A stretch of DNA of 64,000 bases, taken from Vitellaria paradoxa. Taxonomy: Eukaryota > Streptophyta > Magnoliopsida > Ericales > Sapotaceae. Positions 1 to 11,771 of this stretch are shown one piece after another. Each line of letters starts with the position of its first letter. Position 1 is the first letter of the stretch. A program made the position numbers and the translations under genes. The notes beneath the pieces were generated by a model. The model worked only from the letters and a program-made list of their open reading frames with translations, made no database searches and was not told the origin of the DNA. Location: assembly GCA_019916065.1 (NCBI GenBank), contig CM034244.1, positions 35,711,433-35,775,432 of the forward strand. The letters run 5' to 3'.

Positions 1-1266
1 TTTATATAATAAAGAAGTTTAAAATGTTGAATTTGAAATATTTTCAACTGTTGAATTTGTTAAATGGTTAATATTATTTTTCTTTTTTCTCACTCTTCTC
101 ATATTTTTTTTGAATACTTTTTATATAAAAGATTTTAAATTAATATTTTAAAAAATGTGATAATATTTGTAATAAATAATAAAAATTTATACTTTAATCC
201 CTTTTGATTAATGAATTTTATTTTTATACTTTTTTATGTAGTTTGCTTTATAAATTCAAATTTGAGTTATTTACACGTCAAATTATATTTTTGTACTTTC
301 AGATACGGGCAATTACTAGTAAATATATATAGTGCGTTGCTCAAAATTTTTCTTTTATATGTTTATTTTAATTTTTAATTAAACTTTGTATTAATATAGT
401 TATTTAAATTTTTTGGAATAAAATGTTTTTAATTCATTAATAAAATATAATTTATTTGTTAATTAATTATTACACATAATATATAAACTATCATTATCAC
501 ATGAAAACATTCATACATATGTTTAATTCAACTTAAATTAGGGCATCCATACGTACATTTAATTCGAGGGATAAAAATATTTTTTGTAAAAAATAATTTA
601 TAGTAAAATAATATATTAAATTATATTTAGATTTTTAAAACGATGGAAGTTAAGAGAATTAATTTATTACATTATTGTTTATTTATAAAAATTAATAATT
701 TTATTTTACTTCATTTGTCAAATCAAAATAAAATAAGATAACTGAATCATAATATAAAAGTCTTATTGTGATTTATATAATAAATATATTATTAATGTAT
801 TAAACATGTAAATATTCGTAATATCTATTAATGTGTTTATATTAGTAACAATATTTATTGGATTATTCTTCGTTTATCAATATTCCTTATTTTAATTTTC
901 TTATATTTCATTTATCAAAATAGAACGAGATAAGATATTTATAGAACCAGAAATATACTTTAACTCTAAAAAGCCTTATTAGGAGTTATATAATAAATAT
1001 ATTATTGTTAATATATTACTGTAGGCGTTTCGAGTGGTCATAAGTATATTATTGTGGGTTCATAATTTGGAAATAAGAAGGATAATTTTTAGAGATTCTC
1101 AGAATTTTTTAATATTTTTCAGTAAAACGTACTTTAAATATGTTTATTAATGATATAAATCAATATGTTTATATAAGCAATAATATAAAGTGTCTCCTCA
1201 CTAAATAATAAATATTATATTTATTCATTTATTTTATGTTGTTCGAGTGCTAATTTAATTTTATTA

Positions 1267-1270
<4 letters not shown>
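1..1270. other. AT-rich intergenic DNA, no gene seen
   Basis: There is no coding-like ORF and no recognisable RNA gene. The sequence is long A/T runs and short AT palindromes. It has no counterpart before the unit B anchor, so it lies outside the alignable part of the tandem duplication. Confidence 0.7.

Positions 1271-1332
<62 letters not shown>
1271..1332. repeat. (GA)31 microsatellite
   Basis: This is an uninterrupted GA dinucleotide tract of 62 bases. It ends four bases before the point where homology between unit A and unit B begins (1336 versus 41082). The tract is absent from unit B. Confidence 0.97.
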
Positions 1333-1338
<6 letters not shown>

Positions 1339-2034
1339 AACGTCAACTGTGTTAGTTTTTAATGAAGGAAAAAAATTATATAAAGCATCCGCAGGACTGC
1401 AGGAGGGGACGCACAAAATTGATCATTTTTTCTCCGCCTACTAAATATTTTGAAACTCACAAAAGTTTGTGGTTGAGTTTGGTTACAAAATTTAATTTTT
1501 AATCTTATTTTTTTTCCTTTTGATAGCTTTTTCTCATTTTATTTGAATTTTTTATCAAAATTTAATTTTCTTTTTAAAAATTATAACTTTTAAATATGTT
1601 AATAATATTCGTAAAAAAAAAAGTCAAAAAATTAGTAAAATCTATTCGTTTGAGTAAAAATAAAAATACAAAAATATTGATATTTTTATTTTTTTAATTT
1701 TTACCCAAACAAGGATGAATTTCTCGGGAATTAATTTTTGTAAACCAAAGAATTGACTTGATCAAGAATTAATGTATTTAAACGTTAAGTAAAATTGGAA
1801 TTTGACCCGTATGTCATAAATAGGTTAAAATATAATACATAAACTAAATAAATATTAAGATAATGAAAAATTATATAATTTCCTCAAATAGAAGAAATTT
1901 AGAAATGAATGATTTATGTATATTATAAATAAAGTAATATTTTCAAATGATAGTTAGGTTCGCAGGTGCTAATTTAATTAATTGGGATGCATAAGCTGAA
2001 GTAATTCACTTAGTTATAAATAAAGTAATTACAT

Positions 2035-2426
2035 ATGAAATGTGCGGCTACCATTCACTGTTCGCGGGCTAACATCGCATTTATCGCTTGTGGATGTTAC
2101 CCTCCCTGGGGGCGCTTCCTGCGAAAACACTTCTTCCTCACCTCCATCTTCACCGGGCCTAGAGAGACAGAGAGAGAGAAATTCCTGCAACCATCTTCGA
2201 CGCCGGCAACGAACTAGAACCGGCCGCTCGCCGGCGAGAACCGCTAACCACCCATACCGAGCAACGGGCCAGACACAACCAAGGCTGGCCAGTCACCAGG
2301 TCGCCGCCGCAGCAGCTTGATACCACGAGCACCAGTACGGTCAAGCTCAGCTCTCCGGCAGCTTTCTTCTCCCGCAGCCGCGAACCTCCATTGGAGGAGC
2401 TAGATATATTGGAGGCAGGGGAAGAG
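2035..2426 (+). other. GC-rich island ending in a splice-donor-like site; possible orphan first exon
   Basis: About 390 bases are clearly GC-richer than their surroundings, with a pyrimidine-rich and CCGGC-rich composition like the 5' untranslated region of a plant gene. The segment ends at AGAG|GTATATAAT (GT at 2427), a good splice donor. Short ORFs overlap here in several frames, none convincing. No downstream exon could be assigned. The homologous interval of unit B lacks this segment, so it may be a captured gene fragment or a gene remnant. Confidence 0.35.
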
Positions 2427-2687
2427 GTATATAATTATAAGTAAATAATATTAGCGTCTTTTGTGGAATCGAAGCTAATGGGTTCCAAAAATAAATCGGA
2501 TACCATAATTTAGAGAAAAGTGATCATTTAAATTATTTTGGTTGATATATAATTTTAAATAGTTTCAAATGATTTTTTTTTCTGTTATTTTCTAAGTATA
2601 ATAACCGAGGAGATTTTGGAAAATAAAATTTATTTTTGGAAGTATTAGTTAAAGAATTTAGGAGGCACAGAGGAACCCAGCAATAAG

Positions 2688-3060
2688 GCCCTGTTTGGTC
2701 CACTAAAAATACCTAAAAAATAAAAAAAGTGTAATACGTCAGATACTTTTTTGGCGTTTGGAAGATTCACTAAAATTTCTGTTTGAACATTTGTCAAAAA
2801 AATGTTCCAACAGTTGATACTGTCGAAAGGCTGAAACCCTGTCAGTGGTCTTGCAGTGAGAGTTGTTAGGCTAAAAGAGAAAACCGTTGGAGCTGGCATT
2901 CGGGCACCTGTTCCAACAGATTTCCAAAAAAAAAAAACTAACATTTCTAGCATAAGTTATTTGCGCACGGATCACGAAATTAGTAAAGATTGAAAAATTT
3001 TAATTACTTTTGATATATTTTGATCATTTTTGGTAAGTTTCGGTTGCACCAAACAGGGCC
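2688..3060. mobile_element. Tourist-like MITE, 373 bp, perfect 13-bp terminal inverted repeats
   Basis: The left end GGCCCTGTTTGGT and the right end ACCAAACAGGGCC are perfect inverted complements. The flanks are TAA (left) and TGA (right), consistent with a decayed 3-bp target duplication of PIF/Harbinger (Tourist) type. There is no coding capacity. The internal minus-strand ORF over 2645-2953 is not taken as a gene. Confidence 0.8.
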
Positions 3061-4750
3061 TGAGCAAAGAAGATGATTTTGGATGTCATTCCGACTAATC
3101 TTCTCTAATCCGCTTACTGAAGTAGGAGGAAAAACTAATTAGTTTATGTGTTCCATAATTTTGTGATCGATGCTGTATATCTATTGCTCTATATCCTTGA
3201 TTTAGTTCTATGTTTGTTTAGGATTTGGTCTTGTTTTCCTTTTTTTTTTTCTTCCATGGAAAAAATAGTTTGAGTATGCTTTGATACTGATTTTGAAACT
3301 TGCATGATATCATCACACGATAAATTGATCTCTTGTGAAATTAGTTATTTATAATTCCAGAATAATCAAGCATTACAAGATGGCATTAATGTTGTGTCTT
3401 TCGATAAATCAAATATAGTAGCTGAAAATAAAACAGAGAATGAGTACGAACTAAGCTAGATCCATAGTTGGTTTTTAGTCAAATTAAATAACTTAGTAAG
3501 TTAAATTAAGTTTTGAATTTTTTATTTATGAAAGAGAAGATGTATATTCTTAGGTTTAAATTTTATGAATTATATAAATTCATTTAATTTTATGAAATTG
3601 TTAGAAAATGGTTGCTCAATTTTTCTCCTGTTCGCTTTTTTTTTTCTCAGATTTGACCTATTTATAAATTTAATCAAAATTTCAAAATTTTATGAATAAA
3701 AAAAAATATGGATAAGAGTTGCTAGATTTAACTTGATAAATTTTTTAAGTATAACAAATTTTATAAAATTGTTCAAAGTTGGCTGCCTAGACTTGTCTCT
3801 CTTGTAGTAACTTTTTTTTTTTTTTTTTTTAAAGTCAAATTTACAAACTTAAATTCTAAAAATTTTATGAATAGAATAAAACATGTTTAAGGGCTTCCCA
3901 ATTTAATTTCATAAATTATTGAGTCATAATGAATTTTTCTAAAAATGTTTAAAAATTCTTTATTTCTTGATCATTATTATTCCTATTCAATTCAGGTCTA
4001 AATAATTTATTGTATTATATAATCGAATACTACTTTTTATAAAAGGTTCAGATTTAAAAATTCTAAATTTTATTAAGACCTTAATCATATTTTTATCTAT
4101 GGATAACTTGGCGATTTCTAAATCCCCAAGTTTCAAAGTTTTGGAAAGTTACAATCAAACAAAATTTTTCCTAAACCGTGAATTATAATAATTAAATGAT
4201 CAAATTCGGTTTAATACCATACTAATGTTGATATGTCTTAAATTAATGTGAAAGTAAAGCTTGATTATTGATGATGACTATATATAATTGTGCTTATTTT
4301 TTTTTAAAATTTAGTTGGTTGAATTTTGATTAAATATGTGACTGTCCTATCTTCATGAGTGTTAAAAGTTGATCATCTCATTGCTTTTTATGCATGAATG
4401 TTGGAATGAAGTTCTTTGTGCTTTCTACGTGTGGTTAAAATTGTGATGATTAAAATTATTGGATTATAACTATTAATTAATTTGTATAGAACTCAATTCT
4501 ATGACTTTATAATCCTACGTTGATTGATCTATTGTGAAATTCAAATCCGAGGTTTTAAAAGAAAATTTCCCTTTTGACAGTATGAATAGAGGCGATAAGT
4601 AAAGAGTTTATAATTAAGATGGAGACGAGAACTTGATGAATTCGTACTACATATAAGAGGGTGGTGCCAGTTAAGTGGCCGGTGGTGATAGCTCCATATT
4701 TGGTTGGTGACACTCATTGGTTCGCTTCGGATGCGGAGGAGAGTCATTAA
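3061..4750. other. Intergenic; AT-rich with a slightly GC-richer patch at about 4540-4750
   Basis: Mostly A/T-rich sequence with several poly-T tracts (for example near 3810-3832). The last 200 bases are GC-richer. They contain a 36-codon plus-strand frame without a start (4640-4750) whose stop TAA coincides with the insertion site of the next MITE, and a 68-codon minus-strand frame. Neither resembles a family I recognise. Confidence 0.5.
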
Positions 4751-5079
4751 GGTGTCATTTGATTTATTTATTTTTTATTTGTTATTTTTATTTTTTATTT
4801 TTTGTTTTGAACTTATTTTTTATTTTGTACTTTTGAAATTAAGGAAAATAGTTCAAAACTCATTTGATTACTTGTGTTCTCAAAATTTGTTTTCGAAATT
4901 AGAAAATGAATTTATACATGAAATGAAAAATAAAAAAAAATCGTTTTGAGAGTTTTTAATAAAAAAAAAATCTCAAAACAAGAAAACAGAATATTTTCTG
5001 TTTCGTCATTTTGAGATTTTTAACATATAAAACATAAAATAAAAAAAAAAAGAAAATAGAAAAGTAAACTAAATGCCAC
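4751..5079. mobile_element. MITE, family C, 329 bp
   Basis: The ends are inverted and related: GGTGTCATTTGATTTA on the left, and the complement of TAAACTAAATGCCAC on the right. TAA flanks the left and TTA the right. The interior is AT-rich and contains two inverted copies of a motif around ATCTCAAAA. The same family recurs at 25691-26025 and 55170-55497, and inside the arms of the foldback element at 26744-28184. Confidence 0.75.
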
Positions 5080-5325
5080 TTATTTTTCTAAGAGCGGAGT
5101 AATGGAGAATAAGAATATGACTAGCCTTTGAATTTTCAGTTACTAATCTTTATTTATATCCTAATGATCACAACTTTCCTTTTTAGTTAATACTTGAAAA
5201 ATGTGCTTTTAATTAATTTACATTTGTTGCAACAAATTACATAAAAATTACTCCAAGTGTTATAACTGTGATTTAATTTATTAGTTGATTATGAAGTTAT
5301 ATTGATTTAAATTCTACTACGTTTA

Positions 5326-5604
5326 GGGTGAGTTTGGTTTGCAAACAAATTCCAAAAATTTTTATAAATCTCTGTTAATTTTATATCACATCAACTTTTT
5401 TCTTTCACTGCACGTATTACGAACTCTCAATTTATCTTGTTTCAAACTCACCCTTAATTGTTACATAATGGATTTGTTTAGAGTAAGAAAAAGTGAAATA
5501 AATTGAGAGTTCGTAATACGTGTAATGAAAGAAAAAAGTTGATGTGATATAAAATTAACAAAAATTTATAAAATTTTTTGTTATTTTTCAACAAATCAAA
5601 CGAG
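5326..5604. mobile_element. Head-to-head pair of related MITEs forming a 280-bp hairpin
   Basis: The first copy, 5326-5453 (128 bp), has ends GGGTGAGTTTG and CAAACTCACCC (perfect inverted repeat) with TTA on both sides (5323-5325 and 5454-5456). The second copy, about 5469-5604, is the same family in opposite orientation, so the two fold on each other over about 120 bases. Other members lie at 12641-12933 and 28224-28380. Confidence 0.8.
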
Positions 5605-6829
5605 ATCAATGTCATGTCGCCCAATCATAGTCATTGTGGAGGGCCACTCAATACAGTATAGCACAATCCCCACAGCATGTAGGCACATGGGAAATTTCGA
5701 CTACCTCACTGTAAATTAACAATTTTTAGGAAGTAATTGTAGCATATGTAGTTTTAATATTACACATTTCATTTTGCTTCTTCACCGTTTCTCTCTCCAA
5801 TTTCCTTTTCCTTCTACAAGTACAGCTTCCAGGTAAAGTTGATCATGGGCCAAATGGCCCGGTGCTCCTGACCCGAATTTGGGATGCTTGGACTATGTTA
5901 TTTGGCATGTAGGACAGATTTAATAAAAAAAAAAAAAATTAGTTTGATGCGAGTTTCAAGTCGTAAGTTTGAGTTAGGCTGATAGACACGAATTTTTTCA
6001 AATTAGAATTAGTATACATATTGCGTGATAGGTTGAGTTTAAACAAAATTTTAGACTTAAGTGAATGGGTTGGGTTAAATTTGAGTATATTTAGAAATAT
6101 GTTATATCCCAGTAAAAACTTGACTCAAGCTTAAATTTGAGTTATTAATCAACTATACTTCCAAGTGTGTTCAGAACTTGAATTTGTTGAAGAGATAAAA
6201 AAAGAAAAGAAATGAAATATATATTTATTTTATATGATTAATTAAATAATAAATTATTTTCTTAACAAATATTTATCTATTTTCCTCTCATTTTTCTAGT
6301 CGTATAAGGAGAGAATTAAAAAAATATTTCGGCTATATTCGTTTCATTGCAAAATTTGTTTTGATAAAATCTTTATTCATGTTTCAAGAAAATATTTTTT
6401 AAAAATATATGAATAAAATATATTTAAAAAAAACATTTTATATTAAAACAAATGACTTTTATTTGAGTTGAGTTTTTTTTTTTTTTAGTTAACTACCAAA
6501 ATGTTAACTTTTTATTAAATAATTTTTTAAATTTTTGTTAATTTAATATTTTTTACTCTTTAGTATTAAAAAAAATTTAAAATATAAAAGTATAAAGTTA
6601 ATTATTTTAAAAATAACTAAAAAGCTAGTTACTGATAGCTGCAAATTAACTTACTTTCTCAAATTATCACTTAATTTGCTTTCCTTTATTTTTCTCTGTC
6701 TTGTCTTTTAAAAACTACTCTCAAACACATTCTTGGTGTTTTTTTTTTGAAGGTTTTGTTCTTTTTCAAGGCGAAGAAAGTTGGTCTGGGCGGAGTTTTG
6801 ACTGTAAACTACTTGGCTTGGGAGTCACG
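5605..6829. other. Upstream region of the ODC-like gene
   Basis: AT-rich promoter and leader region. From about 5945 it aligns with 44587-45752 upstream of the truncated ODC copy. The last 180 bases, including a TTTTAAAAAC box near 6706 and a pyrimidine-rich leader, are the best conserved. The two lines diverge by small indels, and unit B has an extra 164-bp insertion close to the start codon. Confidence 0.6.
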
Positions 6830-8080
6830 ATGGCGGCCTCCGACTCGTACCCGAAGGTCATTTTGGCCGCACCTTGCGCGAAGGAAAAAGGACTGACTTT
6901 TATACCAAAAGACGGGTTATTTGATTTCATAAATTCCATCATCTTCAACAATCAAGGATTGAACAAGGAACCCTTCTACGTGCTGGACTTGGGTGCGTTG
7001 CAGTCTTTAATGCAGAAATGGACTCGCAGCCTCCCAGCCGTTCGCCCCTTCTACGCAGTCAAGTGCAACCCGGAACCCGTTTTCCTCAGCGCCATGGCAG
7101 CTCTCGGTGCGGGCTTCGACTGCGCAAGCCGGGCAGAAATTGAAACCGTTTTGTCTCTCGGAGTCTCTCCGGATAGGATCATCCACGCAAATCCCTGCAA
7201 AATAGCGTTTCACATCAGGTACGCGGCGAGCGTCGGCGTTAATCTCACGACCTTTGACTCCGCAGCAGAAATTGAGAAGATCCGAAAGTATCACCCGCAT
7301 TCGGCCTGCCTCATTCGGATCAAAGCGGACCACGGCGGCTCGAGGTACCCGCTCGGTTCGAAATACGGCGCAATTCCCGAAGAGTTTGAGGAGCTACTTT
7401 TAGCGGCTCAGTCCGCAAAACTCGCCGTATGCGGCGTCGCGTTTCACGTCGGAAGTCTGGCGAGTGACGTCGGGGCTTATCGAGCAGCCATTGGGATGGC
7501 GAAAACGGTATTCGATGTGGCGTCCCGCCTCCGCATGCCGCCGATGCACGTGCTTGACATCGGCGGCGGTTTCACTTCATCAGGGTCAAAATTTGAGGAC
7601 GCTGCAAACGCCATCGAATCGGCTCTCCGAGAGTACTTTCGAAACGAACCGGGATTGATTGTCATTGCCGAACCGGGACGGTTCTTCGCCGAGTCGGCTT
7701 TCACGCTGGCTACCAACATTTTCGGGAAGCCGGTGAGGGGTGAGGTGAGGGAGTACTGGATTAACGACGGCGTTTTTGGGTCGATGAACCTTGTACTCAC
7801 GGATAATTTAGTCGTCGAGGCGACGCCGTTTGCGTGCGTGTCGAACGCTGGCGACCCAACTTGCCGTGGCGTTGAGAGAACGTACAGTTCGACGGTGTTC
7901 GGGCCGACGTTGGACGCCGCGGACACGGTGGTGAGGGGCCAGGAGCTGCCGGAACTGGAGGTGGAGGACTGGCTTGTGTTCCCAAACATGGGTGCATATA
8001 CGAGGGCCACTGGGACCAATTTCAATGGGTTCAGGACGTCGGATATTAAGACCCATCTGGTCTACTCCAATCCAAACTAA
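6830..8080 (+). CDS. ODC: Ornithine decarboxylase-like protein, group IV PLP-dependent decarboxylase, 416 aa, with altered active site
   Basis: A single-exon gene, as usual for plant ODC, and strikingly GC-rich against AT-rich flanks. ODC converts ornithine to putrescine in the cytosol as an obligate dimer. Visible landmarks are the Schiff-base Lys78 in [16 protein letters not shown] (94-100), HANPCK (119-124), AFHVGS with His206, the phosphate loop DIGGGF (243-248), AEPGR (280-284), NDG (312-314), and the C-terminal [11 protein letters not shown] with Tyr390. Length is normal for plant ODC, and the ATG at 6830 gives the conserved amino terminus also seen in the unit B copy. Odd: the catalytic Cys of GPTCD is Leu361 (GPTLD), and in NDGVYGS...LYDH the Tyr, Tyr and His are Phe316, Thr324 and Asn326, while Asp325 is kept. 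It may be a weak ODC, a decarboxylase for another substrate such as lysine, or a decarboxylating transaminase-like enzyme. Family assignment is firm; substrate is uncertain. Confidence 0.93.
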   Translation: MAASDSYPKVILAAPCAKEKGLTFIPKDGLFDFINSIIFNNQGLNKEPFYVLDLGALQSLMQKWTRSLPAVRPFYAVKCNPEPVFLSAMAALGAGFDCASRAEIETVLSLGVSPDRIIHANPCKIAFHIRYAASVGVNLTTFDSAAEIEKIRKYHPHSACLIRIKADHGGSRYPLGSKYGAIPEEFEELLLAAQSAKLAVCGVAFHVGSLASDVGAYRAAIGMAKTVFDVASRLRMPPMHVLDIGGGFTSSGSKFEDAANAIESALREYFRNEPGLIVIAEPGRFFAESAFTLATNIFGKPVRGEVREYWINDGVFGSMNLVLTDNLVVEATPFACVSNAGDPTCRGVERTYSSTVFGPTLDAADTVVRGQELPELEVEDWLVFPNMGAYTRATGTNFNGFRTSDIKTHLVYSNPN

Positions 8081-9541
8081 TCCCACCATTTCACTATTCC
8101 GCCTCTTGTAAGATAAATAACATTTGTGTGTATTCGACCCAATTTGATTAGATAAGAGTGGACCGATGCTCAAGATCTGATTAGGCTCCCTTTGATTTGT
8201 TGATAACCTCTGAAAATTTTTAAAAATTTATTTACTTTTTTTCTCATTACAAAATCATAATTTATTTTACTTTTTATCGTTACAAACATAAAAAATTAAA
8301 TGAATATCCTAATGGTATGTTTGGAACATAAGTTTGTAGAGAAAAAAAAATGAATGGAAAATAAAATTTATAATTTGTGTAATTTTTATATACTTAATTA
8401 ATAGTTATTTATTTTTTCTCTTATGATAGTCCAATGATAGTCCGAACATGGTTCGAATGAGGTGACGTCTGAAGGTAAATCTAAACTAAACTTTGATAAT
8501 TACCATGTAATTCTTCACTTCAAAAATTTCACCCCAAAATTTTCACTTTATACCAAACAAAGTATATTATAATTGTAAATATTTAATTTCACCCTCATAC
8601 TTCAATTCGAAGGACAAGTGTTAGCCAAATTTTTAGAGAATGATAATTCACCTCTCATGGTTTGAATGATTTTTAGATAACACATCAATTATTTTTAAAA
8701 ATTTTAATTTCTAAATGAGTATTAAATGAGTCTTTTAAATTGGTATTTAATAAGTGGAACAGAATATGACAATTTGATATTAAATTAGTGAGATTTCTAG
8801 ATAACAGTTATTCATTTCTTACAATTTGAATGATTTTTAGACAACATGCTAATTGTCTAAAAAAAAATTTCAATTTCTAAATGGGTATTAAGAGTCTTTC
8901 AAATGGGTATTTAAAGAGTGGGACAAAGTACAACAAATTTGAGATGAAATATATTTGAGATTTTAAATAATAAAATAAATGAATTTGGAATGATAATAAG
9001 TAAAAAATAAATAAAATGAATTTATTAATAATAATGATTTAATTAAGTGAATACCTTTTCATTTATATTCCTACGAATTATTATAATAATGAGTATTATG
9101 TTAAAAAAAAATAAGAGAGCGACATCAATTTTAAATGTGACATCTTACGTTACGTTTAGTTTGTTAAAAAATTTTAAAAATCTTTAAAGTTGTTTATTTT
9201 TTATCTTACTGTACGAATTATAAATTTAAAATTTATTTCACTTTTTATCACTCTAAATACATCCTTAATCTAAAATGTTGAATTAAATTCAAGAATTTAA
9301 ATATATATTCATGATATTTTAATTTAAAAAATATCTCAACCGTCTAAATCCTGTTGTCATGGCTGACATCAACACCCGGATTCCTATGGAAAATGCTATG
9401 ATGGTCTCGTGGTGTTTATGTGCTCGTGAATCACCTCATGATTGGCATTCTATATGTCAGAATGTTAGGATGCGTGTGGGTGTATTTCACCTACAAGTTT
9501 GTGATAAATTGGGATAGTTCAAAAAAAAAAAAAAACACCTC
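8081..9541. other. Intergenic between ODC and PPR genes, with small MITE remnants
   Basis: AT-rich. About 8184-8290 is a short MITE of family A, and 9148-9270 is another. A third element starts at about 8322 (TATGTTTGGAACATAAG) and matches unit B from 46155. Around 9355-9420 the sequence matches 46950-47025 just upstream of the second PPR gene, so this is probably shared promoter sequence. Confidence 0.55.
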
Positions 9542-11771
9542 ATGGTTTCCCGCCAATTTCTATCCCTGTTCCAACGATCAAAAGCTACCACCGATCTTCT
9601 CCAACTCTATTCCCTGGTCTTCAAAACCGCTCTGGATCGCGACCATTACTTCATATCTCAGTTCATATTGTCCTCTTGTTCGATTTCAATCGAATTCGCT
9701 AGATCAATCTTTGATAGCTTGTCGATAATCCCGCCCATCTTTGCTTGGAACACACTTATAAGGGAATACTCAAGGAGCTCGGTTCCAACTGAATCAGTGA
9801 AGCTATTCTCTCAGCTTCAAAGGGTTGGTCTCAAACCAGACAAATTTACATATCCTTTTGTTGTTAAAGCTTCCGGTCGTTGTTCAGTGGTAGGAATTGG
9901 CGGGGCACTGCATTCGTCCATTTTGAAAATGGGCTTCAATTCAGATAAGTATATAGCCAATACTCTTGTGAGGATGTATTCCGCTTGTGATGCGGTCAGG
10001 CTTGCAAGGCAGGTGTTCGATGAAATGGGTGACAGAGATGTTGTATCTTGGAGCTCTATGATTGCCGGCTATGTCAGTTGGTATGTTTCCTCTCTTGGCT
10101 TTACTTGTTATCAATGTTGGTGCTGGAACGCGGAAGTACTGCATAACCAATTCCTTTCTTACCACTTAGTTGTCACTCTACTGATAAAAGATAGGAGATT
10201 TTTCATATGAAATTTGCAATAACCATCTTGAACACGAATGTTGAATAGTAATTGACTCAGTGAATTGAAAAGTCAATTTCATTTTATTGGGGTGTCCACA
10301 TTGGTTGTGGAAGGGGCTGGTATTCAGCAGTGGCGGATTCAGGATTTTGTTACAGTGGGGTCAAGGCGATAAATAAAGACAGTGTACTTAACTTATGGGC
10401 AATCTGTTTTGAGAGATATATTTTATCGAGGCAAAAGGATAAAAATACCTTAAAAATTATACTATTTTCTAAAGGAATTTTGCTTCTAATGGGGGCAAAA
10501 CTTGTAAATTGCTTGAGGTGTAGGGGTAATTTGTTTTGAAATATATATTTTATAAAGGTAAAAATACAAAAATATCTCAAAAATTATGTTGTTTTTTAAA
10601 GAAATTTTGCTTCCAGTGGAGGCAAAACGGTAAAACTTGTAAATTGTTTAAAGTATAGGAGCAATTTGTTTTGAAAGATATATTTTAGAGGGGCAAAAGT
10701 ACAAAAATTATACTATTTTCTACAGAAATTTTGTTTCCAGTGAGGTCAATTGACCCCCTTGCCCCTATGTGCATCCGCCCATGGTAGTCAGTATATAAGT
10801 GTAAAAGAAAGATTCATCCTACAAGTTAGTTTTTAGGAATAAGAGAAACCCAAGACGACCCAGCACATTATTACTCTGTCAAGTTAAGTTTTGCCTTACT
10901 TTCTCTTCCCTTTGTCTGCAGCAGCTATCCATTGGATGCTTTAATAATGTTCCAACAGATGAAGTCAGTAAATGAGAATCCAAACTCGGTTACTCTGGTC
11001 AGCTTACTTTCTGCCTGTACTCATCTGCTCAATGTCAGCATAGGCGAATCGATTCATTCACACATCATTGTTAATAATATTGGATTGGATGTTGCTCTGG
11101 GAACATCGCTTGTCGAGATGTATTCAAAATGTGGTCATATAGAGAAAGCCTTCCGGGTTTTCAATTCCATGGATGAAAAGAATTTGCAGACTTGGACGAT
11201 CATGATATCTGGCCTTGCTGACCACGGCCATGGGAAAGCGGCTATTTCTTTGTTTAACGAAATGGAGAGAACTGGCTTGGAACCGGACAGTATGTCATTT
11301 TCTAGCATCTTGGGTGCTTGCAGCCACTTGGGCCTTGTTGAGGAGGGAAAGAAACACTTTGACAAGATGGTAAGGATCTACAATATCAGACCGGCCATGG
11401 AACATTATGGTTGCATCGTAGATATGCTTGGCCGAGCTGCGATGATTGAAGAAGCTTACCAAGTTATCAAGAGCATGCCAATGGAGCCTAACTCCATTAT
11501 ACTCAGGAGCGTTATTGGTGCATGCAAAAATCATGGCCACATTGTTTCTTTAGATGAAAATTTGAGGAAATTTCTGCTCCAAATCGAGCCTGACCTCGGA
11601 GCAAACTATGTACTTGCTGCCTGTGTTTCTTCTCTATCTGAAAATTGGAACGATGCAGCTGGCTTGAGAGTTGCCATGAAAGGCAGATGTTTGAAGAAAG
11701 TTCCTGGCTGCAGCTGGTTGGAAGTGAACACTGGTTGTGGAGGGGAGATTATTCAAGCAGCTTTAAGTTAA
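9542..11771 (+). CDS. PPR protein, PLS class with E-type C terminus, two exons, 462 aa (copy A)
   Basis: Exon 1 is 9542-10080 and exon 2 is 10922-11771, joined at GTTG|GTATGT and TCTGCAG|CAGC; the split codon becomes Cys. Both splice sites are conserved in the unit B copy, and reading through the intron ends quickly. The protein carries consecutive PPR motifs (FAWNTLIREYSRSS..., IANTLVRMYSACDAVRLARQVFDEM, VVSWSSMIAGYV, LGTSLVEMYSKCGHIEKAFRVFNSM, LQTWTIMISGLADHGHG) and ends in an E-type tail with LKKVPGCSWLEV, with no DYW deaminase. PPR proteins of this class bind organelle RNA in sequence-specific fashion and usually serve C-to-U editing with a partner deaminase. At 462 residues it is short for the class, so repeats may have been lost. 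Intron 1 is 841 bp, enlarged by a hAT-like insertion. Function and target RNA are unknown. Confidence 0.87.
10328..10782. mobile_element. hAT-like non-autonomous element in the PPR intron, 455 bp
   Basis: The element begins AGTGGCGGATTC and ends GCATCCGCCCAT, imperfect inverted repeats. It is flanked by GGTATTCAG (10319-10327) and GGTAGTCAG (10783-10791), a 9-base direct repeat with one mismatch; hAT target duplications are usually 8 bp. The unit B intron (47704-48079) has the single uninterrupted site GGTAGTCAG, so the insertion followed the duplication. The interior holds three imperfect copies of a segment around TTGTTTTGARARATATATTTT. Confidence 0.8.

Noticed and set aside
4640..4750. Short plus-strand coding-like frame (36 codons)
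   Set aside because: No start codon, preceded by a stop, ended by the TAA of a MITE target site, no recognised family. Kept only as a note.
6701..6829. Upstream extension of the ODC frame by 43 codons
   Set aside because: It begins at a non-ATG codon, the extra residues are leader-like and absent from the family, and the truncated copy conserves the start at ATGGCGGCC.
7477..8025. Long minus-strand ORF opposite the ODC gene
   Set aside because: Shadow of a GC-rich coding region in another frame; no family resemblance.
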